The notes under the pieces are model-generated. The model had not been told where the DNA came from. It searched no databases and saw only the letters and a program-made list of their open reading frames with translations. Position numbers and translations under genes: made by a program. A DNA stretch of 36,962 bases. It comes from Bacteroidales bacterium (GTDB taxonomy: Bacteria; Bacteroidota; Bacteroidia; Bacteroidales; UBA932). This document shows positions 15,346 through 23,570 of the stretch, one piece after another (position 1 is the stretch's first letter; each line of letters begins with the position of its first letter). The stretch covers positions 1 to 36,962 of the forward strand of contig JAFURF010000019.1 of NCBI GenBank assembly GCA_017471965.1, in the 5' to 3' direction.

Positions 15346-16566
15346 TTACTCAACAGATATTACGCATGCTCTGTCGAATGCAGCCTGACCCTTAGCAGCC
15401 TTGACAACAGCGTTCTTCACGTTGTCAACCTCTACGCCATACTTGGTCTTGAGGAGGTCAGCGACATACTCTGCACGAGCCTTGCTGAGGTACTCGTTAC
15501 GCTTAGCATAACCGGTGTTGCTGTCAGCAGTACCGGTGATTACAGTTGCCTTGCCACCCTTTACGTTCTTAAGTACATTGTTCATGTAGTAGTCAAGGTG
15601 CTTGAGTTCCTTAGCGCTGAGTTCAGTCTTTCCGATCTCGAAGTAGAATGCAGCAGGACCTGCTTCGTTGAGGCCGGTGTTTGCTGCAGCATCAGCAATA
15701 GCCTTCTGGAGTTTTGCATTCTCTGCCTCAAGTGCAGCGTTGCCCTTCTGAAGGTCAGCGTTGTCAGCAGCAAGAGCGGCGTTAGCAGCAGTAAGAGCAG
15801 CCGCAGCAGCCTCAGCTGCAGAGATCTTGTCCATGTCAGCAGGGTTGTGATACTCGGAAGCACGGAGCCATTTGTTCTTGCCAAGGTCTACAGCGAGACC
15901 GAGAGTTGCGGAAATCTCTCCTGCAGGACCACCTACGTTTGCATGGTAACGTCCGCTTGCAAGGAATCCGCGTACATCGAGTGTGAGGTCAAGTCTGTCG
16001 CAGAGGCGGAAGTTCTGGAGGACACCGGCACCTGCTGCAAATTCGTTGTCGATGAATTGAGGTGCACCGGCACGATTATAGACTCTGAGCAGTCCTGCAT
16101 GTACGTAAGGAATTATGCTCCAGAATCTTTTGTCCTTATATCCGAAAACTGCATTTGTGAAGTTCCACATGATGTCTCCGTGAATGTACGCAAAGCCGAA
16201 CTTCTGCTGATAGCGATTCTTTTCTGTATTGAGTTCGCTTCCAAGAACGCTAGGTTTACGTGACCATTCTGAACCATACAGTCCCTGATATCCTACACGT
16301 GCGCCTACGCTAGGAGTGACCCATTTGCCGACAGTTATGTCAAGTGCAGGGGCGATAGCGGGATCGTATGCTCCGTCGAAGAAAACATTCACTCCACCGG
16401 CAGCACCTACAAACCAGTTGCTCCAGAGGCCGTTTGTGAGGTATGGGTGGCGGATGATCTTTCCGTTTTCATCTCTGTTTGAGTTCTTTGCGCTTGTTTC
16501 AGTAGCAGTACCTGCCATGAATGCTGCAAGAACGAGAGTCCCCAAAATGATTCTTACATTTTTCAT
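15346..16566 (-). CDS. OmpA-family outer-membrane protein (paralogue 1)
   Basis: 406 residues. A signal peptide (about 1-26, ending ETSAK) is followed by an N-terminal beta-barrel (about 30-240). After YHNPADMDKIS comes an Ala-rich coiled coil (about 245-295). The C-terminal OmpA-like peptidoglycan-binding domain is 298-406, with FEIGKTELS and GTADSNTG..NEYLSKARAEYV. It anchors the outer membrane to the cell wall. From about residue 235 onward the DNA is almost identical to that of the neighbouring paralogue at 16714-17826, while the barrels differ. It has its own promoter and terminator, so it is probably transcribed alone. Confidence 0.92.
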   Translation of the reverse strand: MKNVRIILGTLVLAAFMAGTATETSAKNSNRDENGKIIRHPYLTNGLWSNWFVGAAGGVNVFFDGAYDPAIAPALDITVGKWVTPSVGARVGYQGLYGSEWSRKPSVLGSELNTEKNRYQQKFGFAYIHGDIMWNFTNAVFGYKDKRFWSIIPYVHAGLLRVYNRAGAPQFIDNEFAAGAGVLQNFRLCDRLDLTLDVRGFLASGRYHANVGGPAGEISATLGLAVDLGKNKWLRASEYHNPADMDKISAAEAAAAALTAANAALAADNADLQKGNAALEAENAKLQKAIADAAANTGLNEAGPAAFYFEIGKTELSAKELKHLDYYMNNVLKNVKGGKATVITGTADSNTGYAKRNEYLSKARAEYVADLLKTKYGVEVDNVKNAVVKAAKGQAAFDRACVISVE

Positions 16567-16603
16567 ATCATTAAATATTAAGTTGAATCAATATATAAAC
16601 ATG

Positions 16604-16633
16604 CAAATTTAACATGTTTTTTTTGAATACCAA
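16604..16633 (-). promoter_or_regulatory. Promoter of OmpA paralogue 1 (TTG-N19-TAAATTTG)
   Basis: On the minus strand TTG (16633-16631) is followed after exactly 19 bp by TAAATTTG (16611-16604), a full match to the Bacteroides -33/-7 architecture. It lies 37 bp upstream of the start codon and is the best-formed promoter in the window. Confidence 0.7.
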
Positions 16634-16657
16634 TAATTTCTCCTTTAGATAAGTATA

Positions 16658-16692
16658 CAAAAAATGCTGGGACTTGTTCGAGTCCCAGCATT
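16658..16692 (-). terminator. Intrinsic terminator of OmpA paralogue 2
   Basis: A 12-bp perfect stem (AATGCTGGGACT / AGTCCCAGCATT) with a 6-base loop is followed on the minus strand by TTTT. It lies 22 bp after the stop codon of the 16714-17826 gene. Confidence 0.92.
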
Positions 16693-16713
16693 TCATATGC
16701 TTCAGTATGATGA

Positions 16714-17826
16714 TTACTCAACTGAGATTACGCATGCTCTGTCGAATGCAGCCTGACCCTTAGCAGCCTTGACAACAGCGTTCTTCACGTTGTCAACCTC
16801 TACGCCATACTTGGTCTTGAGGAGGTTAGCGACATACTCTGCACGAGCCTTGCTGAGGTACTCGTTACGCTTAGCATAACCAGTGTTGCTGTCAGCAGTA
16901 CCAGTGATAACAGTTGCCTTGCCACCCTTTACGTTCTTAAGTACGTTGTTCATGTAGTAGTCAAGGTGCTTGAGTTCCTTAGCGCTGAGTTCAGTCTTTC
17001 CGATCTCGAAGTAGAATGCAGCAGGACCTACCTCGTTGAGGCCGGTGTTTGCAGCAGCGTCAGCAAGAGCCTTCTGGAGTTTTGCGTTCTCAGCCTCAAG
17101 AGCAGCCTTGTCCTTCTGGAGGTTAGCCTTGTCAGCAGCGAGAGCAGCGTTAGCAGCAGTAAGAGCAGCAGCAGCAGCCTCAGCAGCAGAGATCTTGTCC
17201 ATGTCAGCAGGGTTGTGGTACTCAGAAGCGCGAGTCCAGTCAGTTCTGCCGAGGTTTACTGAAAGGCCGAGAGTTGTAGAGATATAACCTGCAGGACCCT
17301 GACGCTTGTAAACTGTTCCGCGAACGTCGAGAGTGAGGTCGAGTCTCTTAGCAAGACGGATAACGTTGAGGAGACCAGCACCTGCAGCGAGTTCCTTGCC
17401 AGCAACCGGCTTGTCGATAAGGAGGCCTGCGTGAGCGTAAGGAACGAAATCCCAGAAACGAGACTCCTTGTAACCACCGATAGCGTTAGAGATGTTCCAC
17501 ATAGCGTCACCATGCACATATCCGAACTTCTGGTCGATGCCCTGGATACCGTTGAAACCAACGCGTGCACCAACACATGGAGTGATCCACTTTCCTACGT
17601 TGACATCAACAGCAAGGCCGCTAGCCCATTCTGTGTTGTCTGTGAAGAAGTTCATACCAGCGCCAGCGCCGATGAACCAGTTGTCCCAAAGGCCGTTAGT
17701 GAGGTAAGGGTGACGGATAGTCTTTCCGTTCTCATCCTTGTTCTCCTGAGCCTGAGCAGCAGGAGCCGCTACCATTGCGACAACAGCAAGAGCCAATGCT
17801 CCAAAAAAGAATTTTACTGTTTTCAT
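16714..17826 (-). CDS. OmpA-family outer-membrane protein (paralogue 2)
   Basis: 370 residues. A signal peptide (about 1-26, ending AAQAQ) is followed by a shorter beta-barrel than in its neighbours (about 30-200), the YHNPADMDKIS hinge, an Ala-rich coiled coil and a C-terminal OmpA-like peptidoglycan-binding domain (last 109 residues). Its last 170 or so residues match paralogue 1 almost exactly, down to the ISVE end. Codon choice is strongly uniform (GCT/GCA for Ala, GTT, CGT), as expected for a very highly expressed gene. A strong -7 box and a leader of about 70 bases with a perfect palindrome precede it. It is probably a major envelope protein. Confidence 0.93.
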   Translation of the reverse strand: MKTVKFFFGALALAVVAMVAAPAAQAQENKDENGKTIRHPYLTNGLWDNWFIGAGAGMNFFTDNTEWASGLAVDVNVGKWITPCVGARVGFNGIQGIDQKFGYVHGDAMWNISNAIGGYKESRFWDFVPYAHAGLLIDKPVAGKELAAGAGLLNVIRLAKRLDLTLDVRGTVYKRQGPAGYISTTLGLSVNLGRTDWTRASEYHNPADMDKISAAEAAAAALTAANAALAADKANLQKDKAALEAENAKLQKALADAAANTGLNEVGPAAFYFEIGKTELSAKELKHLDYYMNNVLKNVKGGKATVITGTADSNTGYAKRNEYLSKARAEYVANLLKTKYGVEVDNVKNAVVKAAKGQAAFDRACVISVE

Positions 17827-17866
17827 AACTACTGATAATTAAACTTATTTGGTTATAATCAATTCT

Positions 17867-17878
17867 GAACACGTGTTC
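17867..17878. promoter_or_regulatory. Perfect 12-bp palindrome in the OmpA paralogue 2 leader
   Basis: GAACACGTGTTC is a perfect palindrome lying between the -7 box (17902-17909) and the start codon (17826), so inside the predicted 5' untranslated RNA. It could be an operator for a dimeric regulator; as RNA it has no loop, so a simple hairpin is unlikely. Confidence 0.4.
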
Positions 17879-17901
17879 GCACATGCGTACAAACATAAAT
17901 G

Positions 17902-17935
17902 CAAAGATAATACAAATTCTTATAAATGCTACAAA
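17902..17935 (-). promoter_or_regulatory. Promoter of OmpA paralogue 2
   Basis: The minus strand reads TTTG (17935-17932), a 22-bp spacer, then TATCTTTG (17909-17902). The -7 box is a full TAnnTTTG match; the spacer is slightly longer than usual. The leader to the ATG would be about 70 bases. Confidence 0.6.
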
Positions 17936-17961
17936 ATCCTGAAAATTTATCATGAATTACG

Positions 17962-17999
17962 GAAATAAAAATCAGACGGCATGTTTTGCCGTCTGATTT
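17962..17999 (-). terminator. Intrinsic terminator of OmpA paralogue 3
   Basis: A 12-bp stem (AAATCAGACGGC / GCCGTCTGATTT, 17969-17999) with a 7-base loop is followed on the minus strand by TTATTT. It lies 40 bp after the stop codon of the 18040-19224 gene. Confidence 0.9.
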
Positions 18000-18039
18000 G
18001 TGAATATTCTATCACGTGGCGATTCTGACGCCATTCCGT

Positions 18040-19224
18040 CTAGTATGAAATCACTGCCGATCTGCTGAGTTCAGGTTTTGCCTTGGCATCTATGATTTCC
18101 GATTTCATTACGATGTTTTCAGGGCTGATGCCATACTTGTCCTTGAGGAGATTCATGATGTATTTTCCTCTTGCTTCGCTCAAGTATGCATTTCTGGTTC
18201 TTGTACCGGTGTTGCTGTCTGCTGTTCCCATGACGGTCACCATTACCTTCGAGCCTTTTCTTACCTTTTCCATAACCTTGTCCGCATAGAAGTCGAGATG
18301 CTGGAGTTCGGTGTCATCCAGGACTGTCTTTCCGATGGCGAAATATACCGTCATCGGGCTCAGGCCAGATATGATGTCTTCGTCTGCGGATTCTGCTTTC
18401 TGAAGGTCAGCGACCTGCCTTGTCAGGCTCTTGTTCTTATTCATGAGTCTTGTGTTTTCAGCCTCAAGCAGTGCATTGGCCTCTTCCAGCGCTACCACGG
18501 CTGTTTCAACTATGGCCATCCTTTCTGCATTTGCAATCTCTACTGCACCAAGTATCGTGGCTGTCCTTGTGAAGTTCGGCCATCCGAGGTCGACGGCCAT
18601 ACCCATGGTTACCGACGGCACTACAGCAACTCCTGCAGAGCCATGTGCGCTTCCGCTGACAAGCAGGGCCCTCATGTCAACGATAAGATCCAGTCTGTCT
18701 GTAAGTCTGAGGTTGTGCAGGAGTCCTGCTCCGGCGGCAAACTGATTGTCTGTGACATCGAGGTTCTCTATGCCGTTCGAGCGGTAGAATCCGGCATGCA
18801 GGTATGGGACAAGGTTCCAGAATCTGGTTTCCTTGTATCCGCTAAGTGCATTCGAAATGTTCCACAGGAAATCCCCATGAATGTACATGTAACCGAATTT
18901 CTGCAGGAGGTCTCCGTCAGTGATGCGGGAGTTCAGACCTTGATATCCGATCCTCATACCGATGGATGGAGTGAACCATTTTCCCAAATTGATGTCAAGA
19001 CTCGGTGCGACCTTTGCTCCGTAACCGTCCTCGATGAAGACGTTTATGCCGCCTGCCGCTCCGATGAACCAGTTGTCTCCGAATCTGTTGGTTTCATACG
19101 GACCGCGGACAATGTTGCCGAATTCATCCCTGTTGCCATCTTCCTGTGCATGCACGCAGACGGGGGCTATCATCATGATAGCAGCAAGAGCCAATGCTCC
19201 CGTAAAAATGTTAAGACGTTTCAT
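18040..19224 (-). CDS. OmpA-family outer-membrane protein (paralogue 3)
   Basis: 394 residues from the ATG at 19224 (MKRLNIF...); an in-frame ATG at 19248 would put eight polar residues before the signal peptide and is less likely. A signal peptide (ending CVHAQ), an N-terminal barrel with the same FGDNWFIGAAGGINVF and WNISNALSGYKE motifs as its neighbours, a coiled coil (AVVALEEANALLEAENTRL) and a C-terminal OmpA-like domain (FAIGKTVLDD, GTADSNTG..NAYLSEAR) are seen. It is the divergent member: it lacks the YHNPADMDKIS hinge and shares no long DNA identity with the other two. I found no clear TAnnTTTG box upstream. Confidence 0.92.
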   Translation of the reverse strand: MKRLNIFTGALALAAIMMIAPVCVHAQEDGNRDEFGNIVRGPYETNRFGDNWFIGAAGGINVFIEDGYGAKVAPSLDINLGKWFTPSIGMRIGYQGLNSRITDGDLLQKFGYMYIHGDFLWNISNALSGYKETRFWNLVPYLHAGFYRSNGIENLDVTDNQFAAGAGLLHNLRLTDRLDLIVDMRALLVSGSAHGSAGVAVVPSVTMGMAVDLGWPNFTRTATILGAVEIANAERMAIVETAVVALEEANALLEAENTRLMNKNKSLTRQVADLQKAESADEDIISGLSPMTVYFAIGKTVLDDTELQHLDFYADKVMEKVRKGSKVMVTVMGTADSNTGTRTRNAYLSEARGKYIMNLLKDKYGISPENIVMKSEIIDAKAKPELSRSAVISY

Positions 19225-19304
19225 AACCACTGATTTTAATTGTGTCATGAAACGTCCTATACAAATTTGGTGTAAAAACGTGTTTTTCGGGAAAAAATTT
19301 TTGA

Positions 19305-21005
19305 TTATTCTTCTTTCCCTTCTTTGGACTCGATCTTGGATGACTCCACGGTAGGCGCAGAATCCTTATACTTGAAACGGCGGATCTTCTGTGTGGCAGT
19401 CTTCTCAAAAGGCTCTTTCATCACTTCTACTGAACTTACCTGAGACGATTTGTTCACATTCTTGTTGACCATCTTTAGAACCTTCTCCTTCCATGCGTCA
19501 ATCTTTTCATAGATCTTGTCTTCGCTTTCCTTGTTCCATTCGATGAAGTTCTCGGCAGGCTGCACAAGTGCCACAAGACGTCCGTTCCTTTCCACGACGA
19601 TGGATTCGGTTACTCCTTCCACATTGTTTATCACGTTCTCGATCTCTTCAGGGTAGATGTTCTCTCCGGAAGGACCCAGAATCATGTTGTTGCGGCGGCC
19701 TTTGATATAGAACCTGCCCTTCTCGTCCTGAACTGCGAGGTCGTTTGTGCGGAACCATCCGTCTTCAGTGAATACGCTCTTTGTACGTATCGGGTCCTTG
19801 TAGTATCCGAGCATGACATTCGGACCTTTCGCAACGACTTCGCCTTCGCCTGTTGCGGGGTCAACGTCATGAAGTTTGAGTTTCACGTTGTATACAGGAT
19901 ATCCGAACGAACCGACCGCCCTCCATTTGTTCATGGAATAACCGAGGAGAGGGGAGGTCTCTGTAAGACCATAGCCGATGGCGTATGGGAATCCGGCCTT
20001 GAGAAGGAACTCCTCCACCACCGGGTCGAGTTTCGCTCCTCCGATTCCGAAGAATGAGATATGTCCTCCGAACGTCTTCTTCAGTTTCATGCCGATGATC
20101 TTGCACATCAGGCCGTTCATGTGCTCGTTCATCCATGTCAGGGTGCGGCTCTTCTGTATGGTAGGAACGACGCTTCCCTTGTATACCTTCTCGATGATAA
20201 GAGGTACGGAAAGGATTGTGGTAGGCTTCACTACCTTCATTGCCTTCATCAGGAGGGATGCCACCGGAGGTTTCTGGAGATAATAGACGCAGGCACCGCA
20301 GTACATCGGGTACAGCATGCTGAGTGTCATCTCAAGAGTATGAGCCATAGGGAGGATGGAGAGCCATCTGTCCTTTTCACCCCTCTTGCATGAGTGGTAG
20401 CAGGTGATCACGTTGGATGCCAGGTTTCTGTGGCTGAGCACTACTCCCTTCGCGCTTCCGGTTGTTCCTGATGTATATATGATTGCTGCGATTTCGTCCG
20501 GTGTAGGGACGGATGTCCTTCCGTCGCAGGTGAACTTGTCCTCGTCGGCCTTTATGACTTCAAACGTCTCGATGTCAATGACAAGGGTCATCTTGTCGCG
20601 GCATTCCTGACTCAGTTTCGATGCCAGTCTCTGTGAGATGAATATGACCTTGCTCTCGGAGTGGTTGAGGATGTTGGTCACTTCGTTCTCCGAACTGTCA
20701 GGGAGAATCGGAATTGCAATCCTGCCGAACGGAACTATGCTGAAGAAGGCCACCGACCAGTTCGGCATGCTCTGGGACAGGATCGCCACCTTGTCTCCTG
20801 CTCCGATTCCGTATTGGGTGAGTTTCTTGGAAAGGCTGTCGCACTTTCCCTTGAAGGATGCGTAAGTATATCCTCCTTCCTTGGTGTCGTACCACTGTGT
20901 GTACTGGTTTTTAGCATATACAGTGGTTGCAAATTCGTATAATTTACCGAGGGTGTCGACATACTTTTCCCTCATCTTCTGCATTCTCTTGTATAACTGT
21001 ATCAT
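19305..21005 (-). CDS. Long-chain acyl-CoA ligase (AMP-binding family), second copy
   Basis: 566 residues. ANL-superfamily motifs are clear: IIYTSGTTGSAKGVVLSH (P-loop), GYGLTETSP, GWFRTNDLA, IKGRRNNMI, NIYPEEIE and the C-terminal TATQKIRRFKYK. It is predicted to make acyl-CoA (or another acyl thioester) from a free fatty acid. It begins 8 bp after a plsC-like acyltransferase gene, so the two could work in sequence, activating a fatty acid and then placing it on a lipid acceptor. Compared with the paralogue at 9467-11101 it has about 20 more residues, mostly at the ends. Confidence 0.92.
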   Translation of the reverse strand: MIQLYKRMQKMREKYVDTLGKLYEFATTVYAKNQYTQWYDTKEGGYTYASFKGKCDSLSKKLTQYGIGAGDKVAILSQSMPNWSVAFFSIVPFGRIAIPILPDSSENEVTNILNHSESKVIFISQRLASKLSQECRDKMTLVIDIETFEVIKADEDKFTCDGRTSVPTPDEIAAIIYTSGTTGSAKGVVLSHRNLASNVITCYHSCKRGEKDRWLSILPMAHTLEMTLSMLYPMYCGACVYYLQKPPVASLLMKAMKVVKPTTILSVPLIIEKVYKGSVVPTIQKSRTLTWMNEHMNGLMCKIIGMKLKKTFGGHISFFGIGGAKLDPVVEEFLLKAGFPYAIGYGLTETSPLLGYSMNKWRAVGSFGYPVYNVKLKLHDVDPATGEGEVVAKGPNVMLGYYKDPIRTKSVFTEDGWFRTNDLAVQDEKGRFYIKGRRNNMILGPSGENIYPEEIENVINNVEGVTESIVVERNGRLVALVQPAENFIEWNKESEDKIYEKIDAWKEKVLKMVNKNVNKSSQVSSVEVMKEPFEKTATQKIRRFKYKDSAPTVESSKIESKEGKEE

Positions 21006-21013
21006 ATATGAAT

Positions 21014-21565
21014 TTAATGAGTTATATACATTTCCGGGTGCTTTCCGACAAGATGCATCTCCTCGTAGAGGGCCTGAATGCGCGCCATGTCTGCCTTTGC
21101 GTCATCTGTGAGTTCCACTTTCTGACCACGGCTAACACGCTTGGTCCCCCAGTCGAAGTATCCCATGTAAACGGGGCATCCGACTTCGCGTGCGATGGTG
21201 TGGAAGCCGGTCTTCCATCTCTTTACCGGCTGGCGTGTGCCTTCCGGTGCCAGTGCGAGGTGTACGACCTTCTGTGCCTTCATCTCCTTTATTACGCTCA
21301 GTGCCACATTGCTGCCACGCTTTCTGTCTACAGGTATGCCGCCCATCTTGCGCAGGAGCCATCCCAAGGGCCCCCAGAAAAGGTCAGCCTTGACCATGCA
21401 GTATGGCTTGCCTCCTACCGACATATAATATAGGTATGAAATCACGAAGTCCCATATCGAAGTATGAGGCACTCCTAGTATTATGCATTTGTCCTCAGGG
21501 GCTACAGGGTCGACTGCGGTCCAACCCAATGTGCGGAGTAGCCATCCGCAGAATTTTCTCCACAT
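21014..21565 (-). CDS. 1-acyl-glycerol-3-phosphate acyltransferase-like (PlsC family)
   Basis: 183 residues, shorter than typical PlsC enzymes (about 240). The catalytic HX4D motif is HTSIWD (His34, Asp39), and the acceptor-binding motif is APEGTR (106-111). The GGIPVDR segment between them is also typical. It probably transfers an acyl group to a lysophospholipid or related lipid at the inner membrane. There is no strong transmembrane helix beyond the hydrophobic N-terminal segment. It sits between topoisomerase IV B (4-bp gap) and an acyl-CoA ligase (8-bp gap) in one transcription unit. Confidence 0.9.
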   Translation of the reverse strand: MWRKFCGWLLRTLGWTAVDPVAPEDKCIILGVPHTSIWDFVISYLYYMSVGGKPYCMVKADLFWGPLGWLLRKMGGIPVDRKRGSNVALSVIKEMKAQKVVHLALAPEGTRQPVKRWKTGFHTIAREVGCPVYMGYFDWGTKRVSRGQKVELTDDAKADMARIQALYEEMHLVGKHPEMYITH

Positions 21566-21569
21566 ATCT

Positions 21570-23495
21570 TTAAATGTTTACGTCTTCCAATTCTTGTGCT
21601 GAACGGAGGTTTCCGCTTATGAACATCTGACGTTCGTAGGTGTTTTCACCCATGTAGAACTCCATGATGTCAGCAATCGATTCCTCGTCGCTCAGTCTTA
21701 CCTTGTCCAGGCGCATGTCCTTTCCTATGAAACCGGTGAACTCGTCCCATGAAATCTCTCCGAGACCTTTGAATCGGGTGATTTCTACCTTTCCCTTCAG
21801 TTTCTGGATGGCCTTTTCCTTCTCGTCCTGGTTGTAGCAGTATATGACCTCGTTCTTGTTCTTCACTCTGAACAGAGGGGTCTGCAATATATAAAGGTGG
21901 CCTCTTCTGATAAGGTCAGGGTGGTATTTCATGAAGAAGGTGCATACGAGCATACGGATGTGCATTCCGTCGTCATCGGCATCGGTCGCGATGATGATCT
22001 TGTTGTACCTCAGATCGTCGATGTCCTCCTCAAGTCCAAGGGCATTGATGAGAAGGTTGAGTTCCTCGTTTTCAGCGATCTTCTTCCGGCTCTCCTTGTA
22101 GGAGTTGATAGGCTTTCCTCTGAGTGAGAACACTGCCTGGGTCTCGGCGTTGCGGGCCTTGGTGATGGTTCCGCTCGCTGAGTCTCCCTCTGTGATGAAG
22201 ATGCTGGTCAGGTCGCGAAGTTCCTCCTTTGCTGCAGGAAGCTTGTCCTTGTAGTGGTACTTGCAGTCCCTGAGTTTCTTGTTGTATACGCTTGTGCGCT
22301 TGTTGCGTTCCTTCGTCTTCTTCTGGATGGATGAGATCTCCTGACGCTCCTTCTCGGACGATACGATCTTTGCCTGGAGTACAGGAATGATCTCCTTGTG
22401 CATGTGGAGGTAGTTGTCGAGGTTTGTCTTGACGAAGTCGTTGACGAAACTCCTGACGGTAGGTCCTACGTCATAGGTCTGTGTGCCGTCTTCCTTCTCT
22501 ATCAACTGGTTCCACATGTATGGCGAACCGAGTTTGGTCTTCGCCTGGTTGGCAAAGATAGGCTCCTGGATCTGGATGCTGATGGCTCCGATAATGCCCT
22601 GGCGGATGTCCTCAGGGGCGAAATCCTTCTTCGCGTATGTCTTGTAGAACTCCTTGAGCGTCTTCGATACGGCCTCCCTTACGGCAGCAAGGTGTGTGCC
22701 TCCGTCTCGGGTGTTCTGTCCGTTCACGAAGGATGTGATGTTCTCGCCGTAACTGTTTCCGTGGGTGATTACAATCTCTATGTCCTCGCCCACAAGGTGG
22801 ATAGGAGGATACTGAGGCTCTTCCGACATCTTGTCGTTGAGAAGGTCGAGAAGTCCGTTCTCCGATTTGTACGGAGTGCCGTTGAGGTTGAGGGTGAGTC
22901 CTTTCTTGAGATAAGAATAGTTCTTGATCATGGACTCGACGAATTCGATACGGTACGAATATCCGACGAACAGGTTTTCGTCAGGAATGAACTTTACGAA
23001 CGTTCCGTTCTTCTCCTTTGTCTCCCTCATTCCGGAATCGAGAAGTTTGCCGGCGCTGAATTCAGCGTATGAACTCATTCCGTCGCGGTATGCCTCCACG
23101 TAGAAATGAGAAGACAGGGCGTTGACGGCCTTCAGACCGACTCCGTTCAGACCTACGGACTTCTTGTAGCCCTTCGAGTCGTATTTTCCTCCGGTGTTGA
23201 GGATGCTTACGGCCTTCACTACTGAATTGAGGGGAATGCCTCGTCCGAAGTCCCTAACGGTGACTTCCTTCTCTTCCACGCTTATCTGTATCTGTTTTCC
23301 GAATCCGGCGGAGAACTCGTCGATGGAGTTGTCCACTACCTCCTTCAGGAGGACGTAGATTCCGTCTGCGGGATCGTCGCCGTTTCCCAATGTTCCGATG
23401 TACATACCCGGCCTCAGGCGGATATGCTCGACGCCGTCCAGGGTCTTGATGTTGTCGTCGCTGTAATTGACGATATTGTTGTTTTCAGTAGCCAT
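21570..23495 (-). CDS. parE: DNA topoisomerase IV subunit B (type IIA topoisomerase, GyrB/ParE family)
   Basis: 641 residues. It is the ATPase and TOPRIM subunit that works with subunit A to separate linked chromosomes. The GHKL ATPase site shows RLRPGMYIG (26-34), EVVDNSIDE (52-60), DFGRGIP (82-88) and GLNGVGLKAV (115-124). The TOPRIM region shows TEGDSASG (about 430) and ATDADDDGMHIR (about 505). The shorter length, the lack of a GyrB-type insertion and the ADDDGMHI metal site favour the ParE-like Bacteroidota subunit over GyrB, though a gyrB call cannot be fully excluded. It is first in an operon with plsC-like and acyl-CoA ligase genes; no subunit A gene is next to it. Confidence 0.88.
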   Translation of the reverse strand: MATENNNIVNYSDDNIKTLDGVEHIRLRPGMYIGTLGNGDDPADGIYVLLKEVVDNSIDEFSAGFGKQIQISVEEKEVTVRDFGRGIPLNSVVKAVSILNTGGKYDSKGYKKSVGLNGVGLKAVNALSSHFYVEAYRDGMSSYAEFSAGKLLDSGMRETKEKNGTFVKFIPDENLFVGYSYRIEFVESMIKNYSYLKKGLTLNLNGTPYKSENGLLDLLNDKMSEEPQYPPIHLVGEDIEIVITHGNSYGENITSFVNGQNTRDGGTHLAAVREAVSKTLKEFYKTYAKKDFAPEDIRQGIIGAISIQIQEPIFANQAKTKLGSPYMWNQLIEKEDGTQTYDVGPTVRSFVNDFVKTNLDNYLHMHKEIIPVLQAKIVSSEKERQEISSIQKKTKERNKRTSVYNKKLRDCKYHYKDKLPAAKEELRDLTSIFITEGDSASGTITKARNAETQAVFSLRGKPINSYKESRKKIAENEELNLLINALGLEEDIDDLRYNKIIIATDADDDGMHIRMLVCTFFMKYHPDLIRRGHLYILQTPLFRVKNKNEVIYCYNQDEKEKAIQKLKGKVEITRFKGLGEISWDEFTGFIGKDMRLDKVRLSDEESIADIMEFYMGENTYERQMFISGNLRSAQELEDVNI

Positions 23496-23517
23496 CTCAA
23501 AATTTAGACTTAATCTG

Positions 23518-23525
23518 CAAAGGTA
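23518..23525 (-). promoter_or_regulatory. -7 promoter element for the parE operon
   Basis: The minus strand reads TACCTTTG, a TAnnTTTG match 22 bp before the start codon, giving a very short leader. A TTTG about 23 bp upstream could be the -33 element. Confidence 0.5.
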
Positions 23526-23570
23526 GCAATTTTTTGCGAAATGGCTGACAAATTCTGCAGGTGGGAAGAA

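Noticed and set aside
15334-16263. 309-codon plus-strand frame opposite OmpA paralogue 1
   Set aside because: Its Ser/Cys/Leu/Val-rich translation mirrors the repetitive coiled-coil codons of the OmpA gene; a similar shadow of 311 codons lies opposite paralogue 3 at 18298-19233.
22398-23072. 224-codon plus-strand frame opposite parE
   Set aside because: It lies wholly inside the well-supported parE gene on the other strand and has no recognisable domain; it is a shadow of biased codon use.
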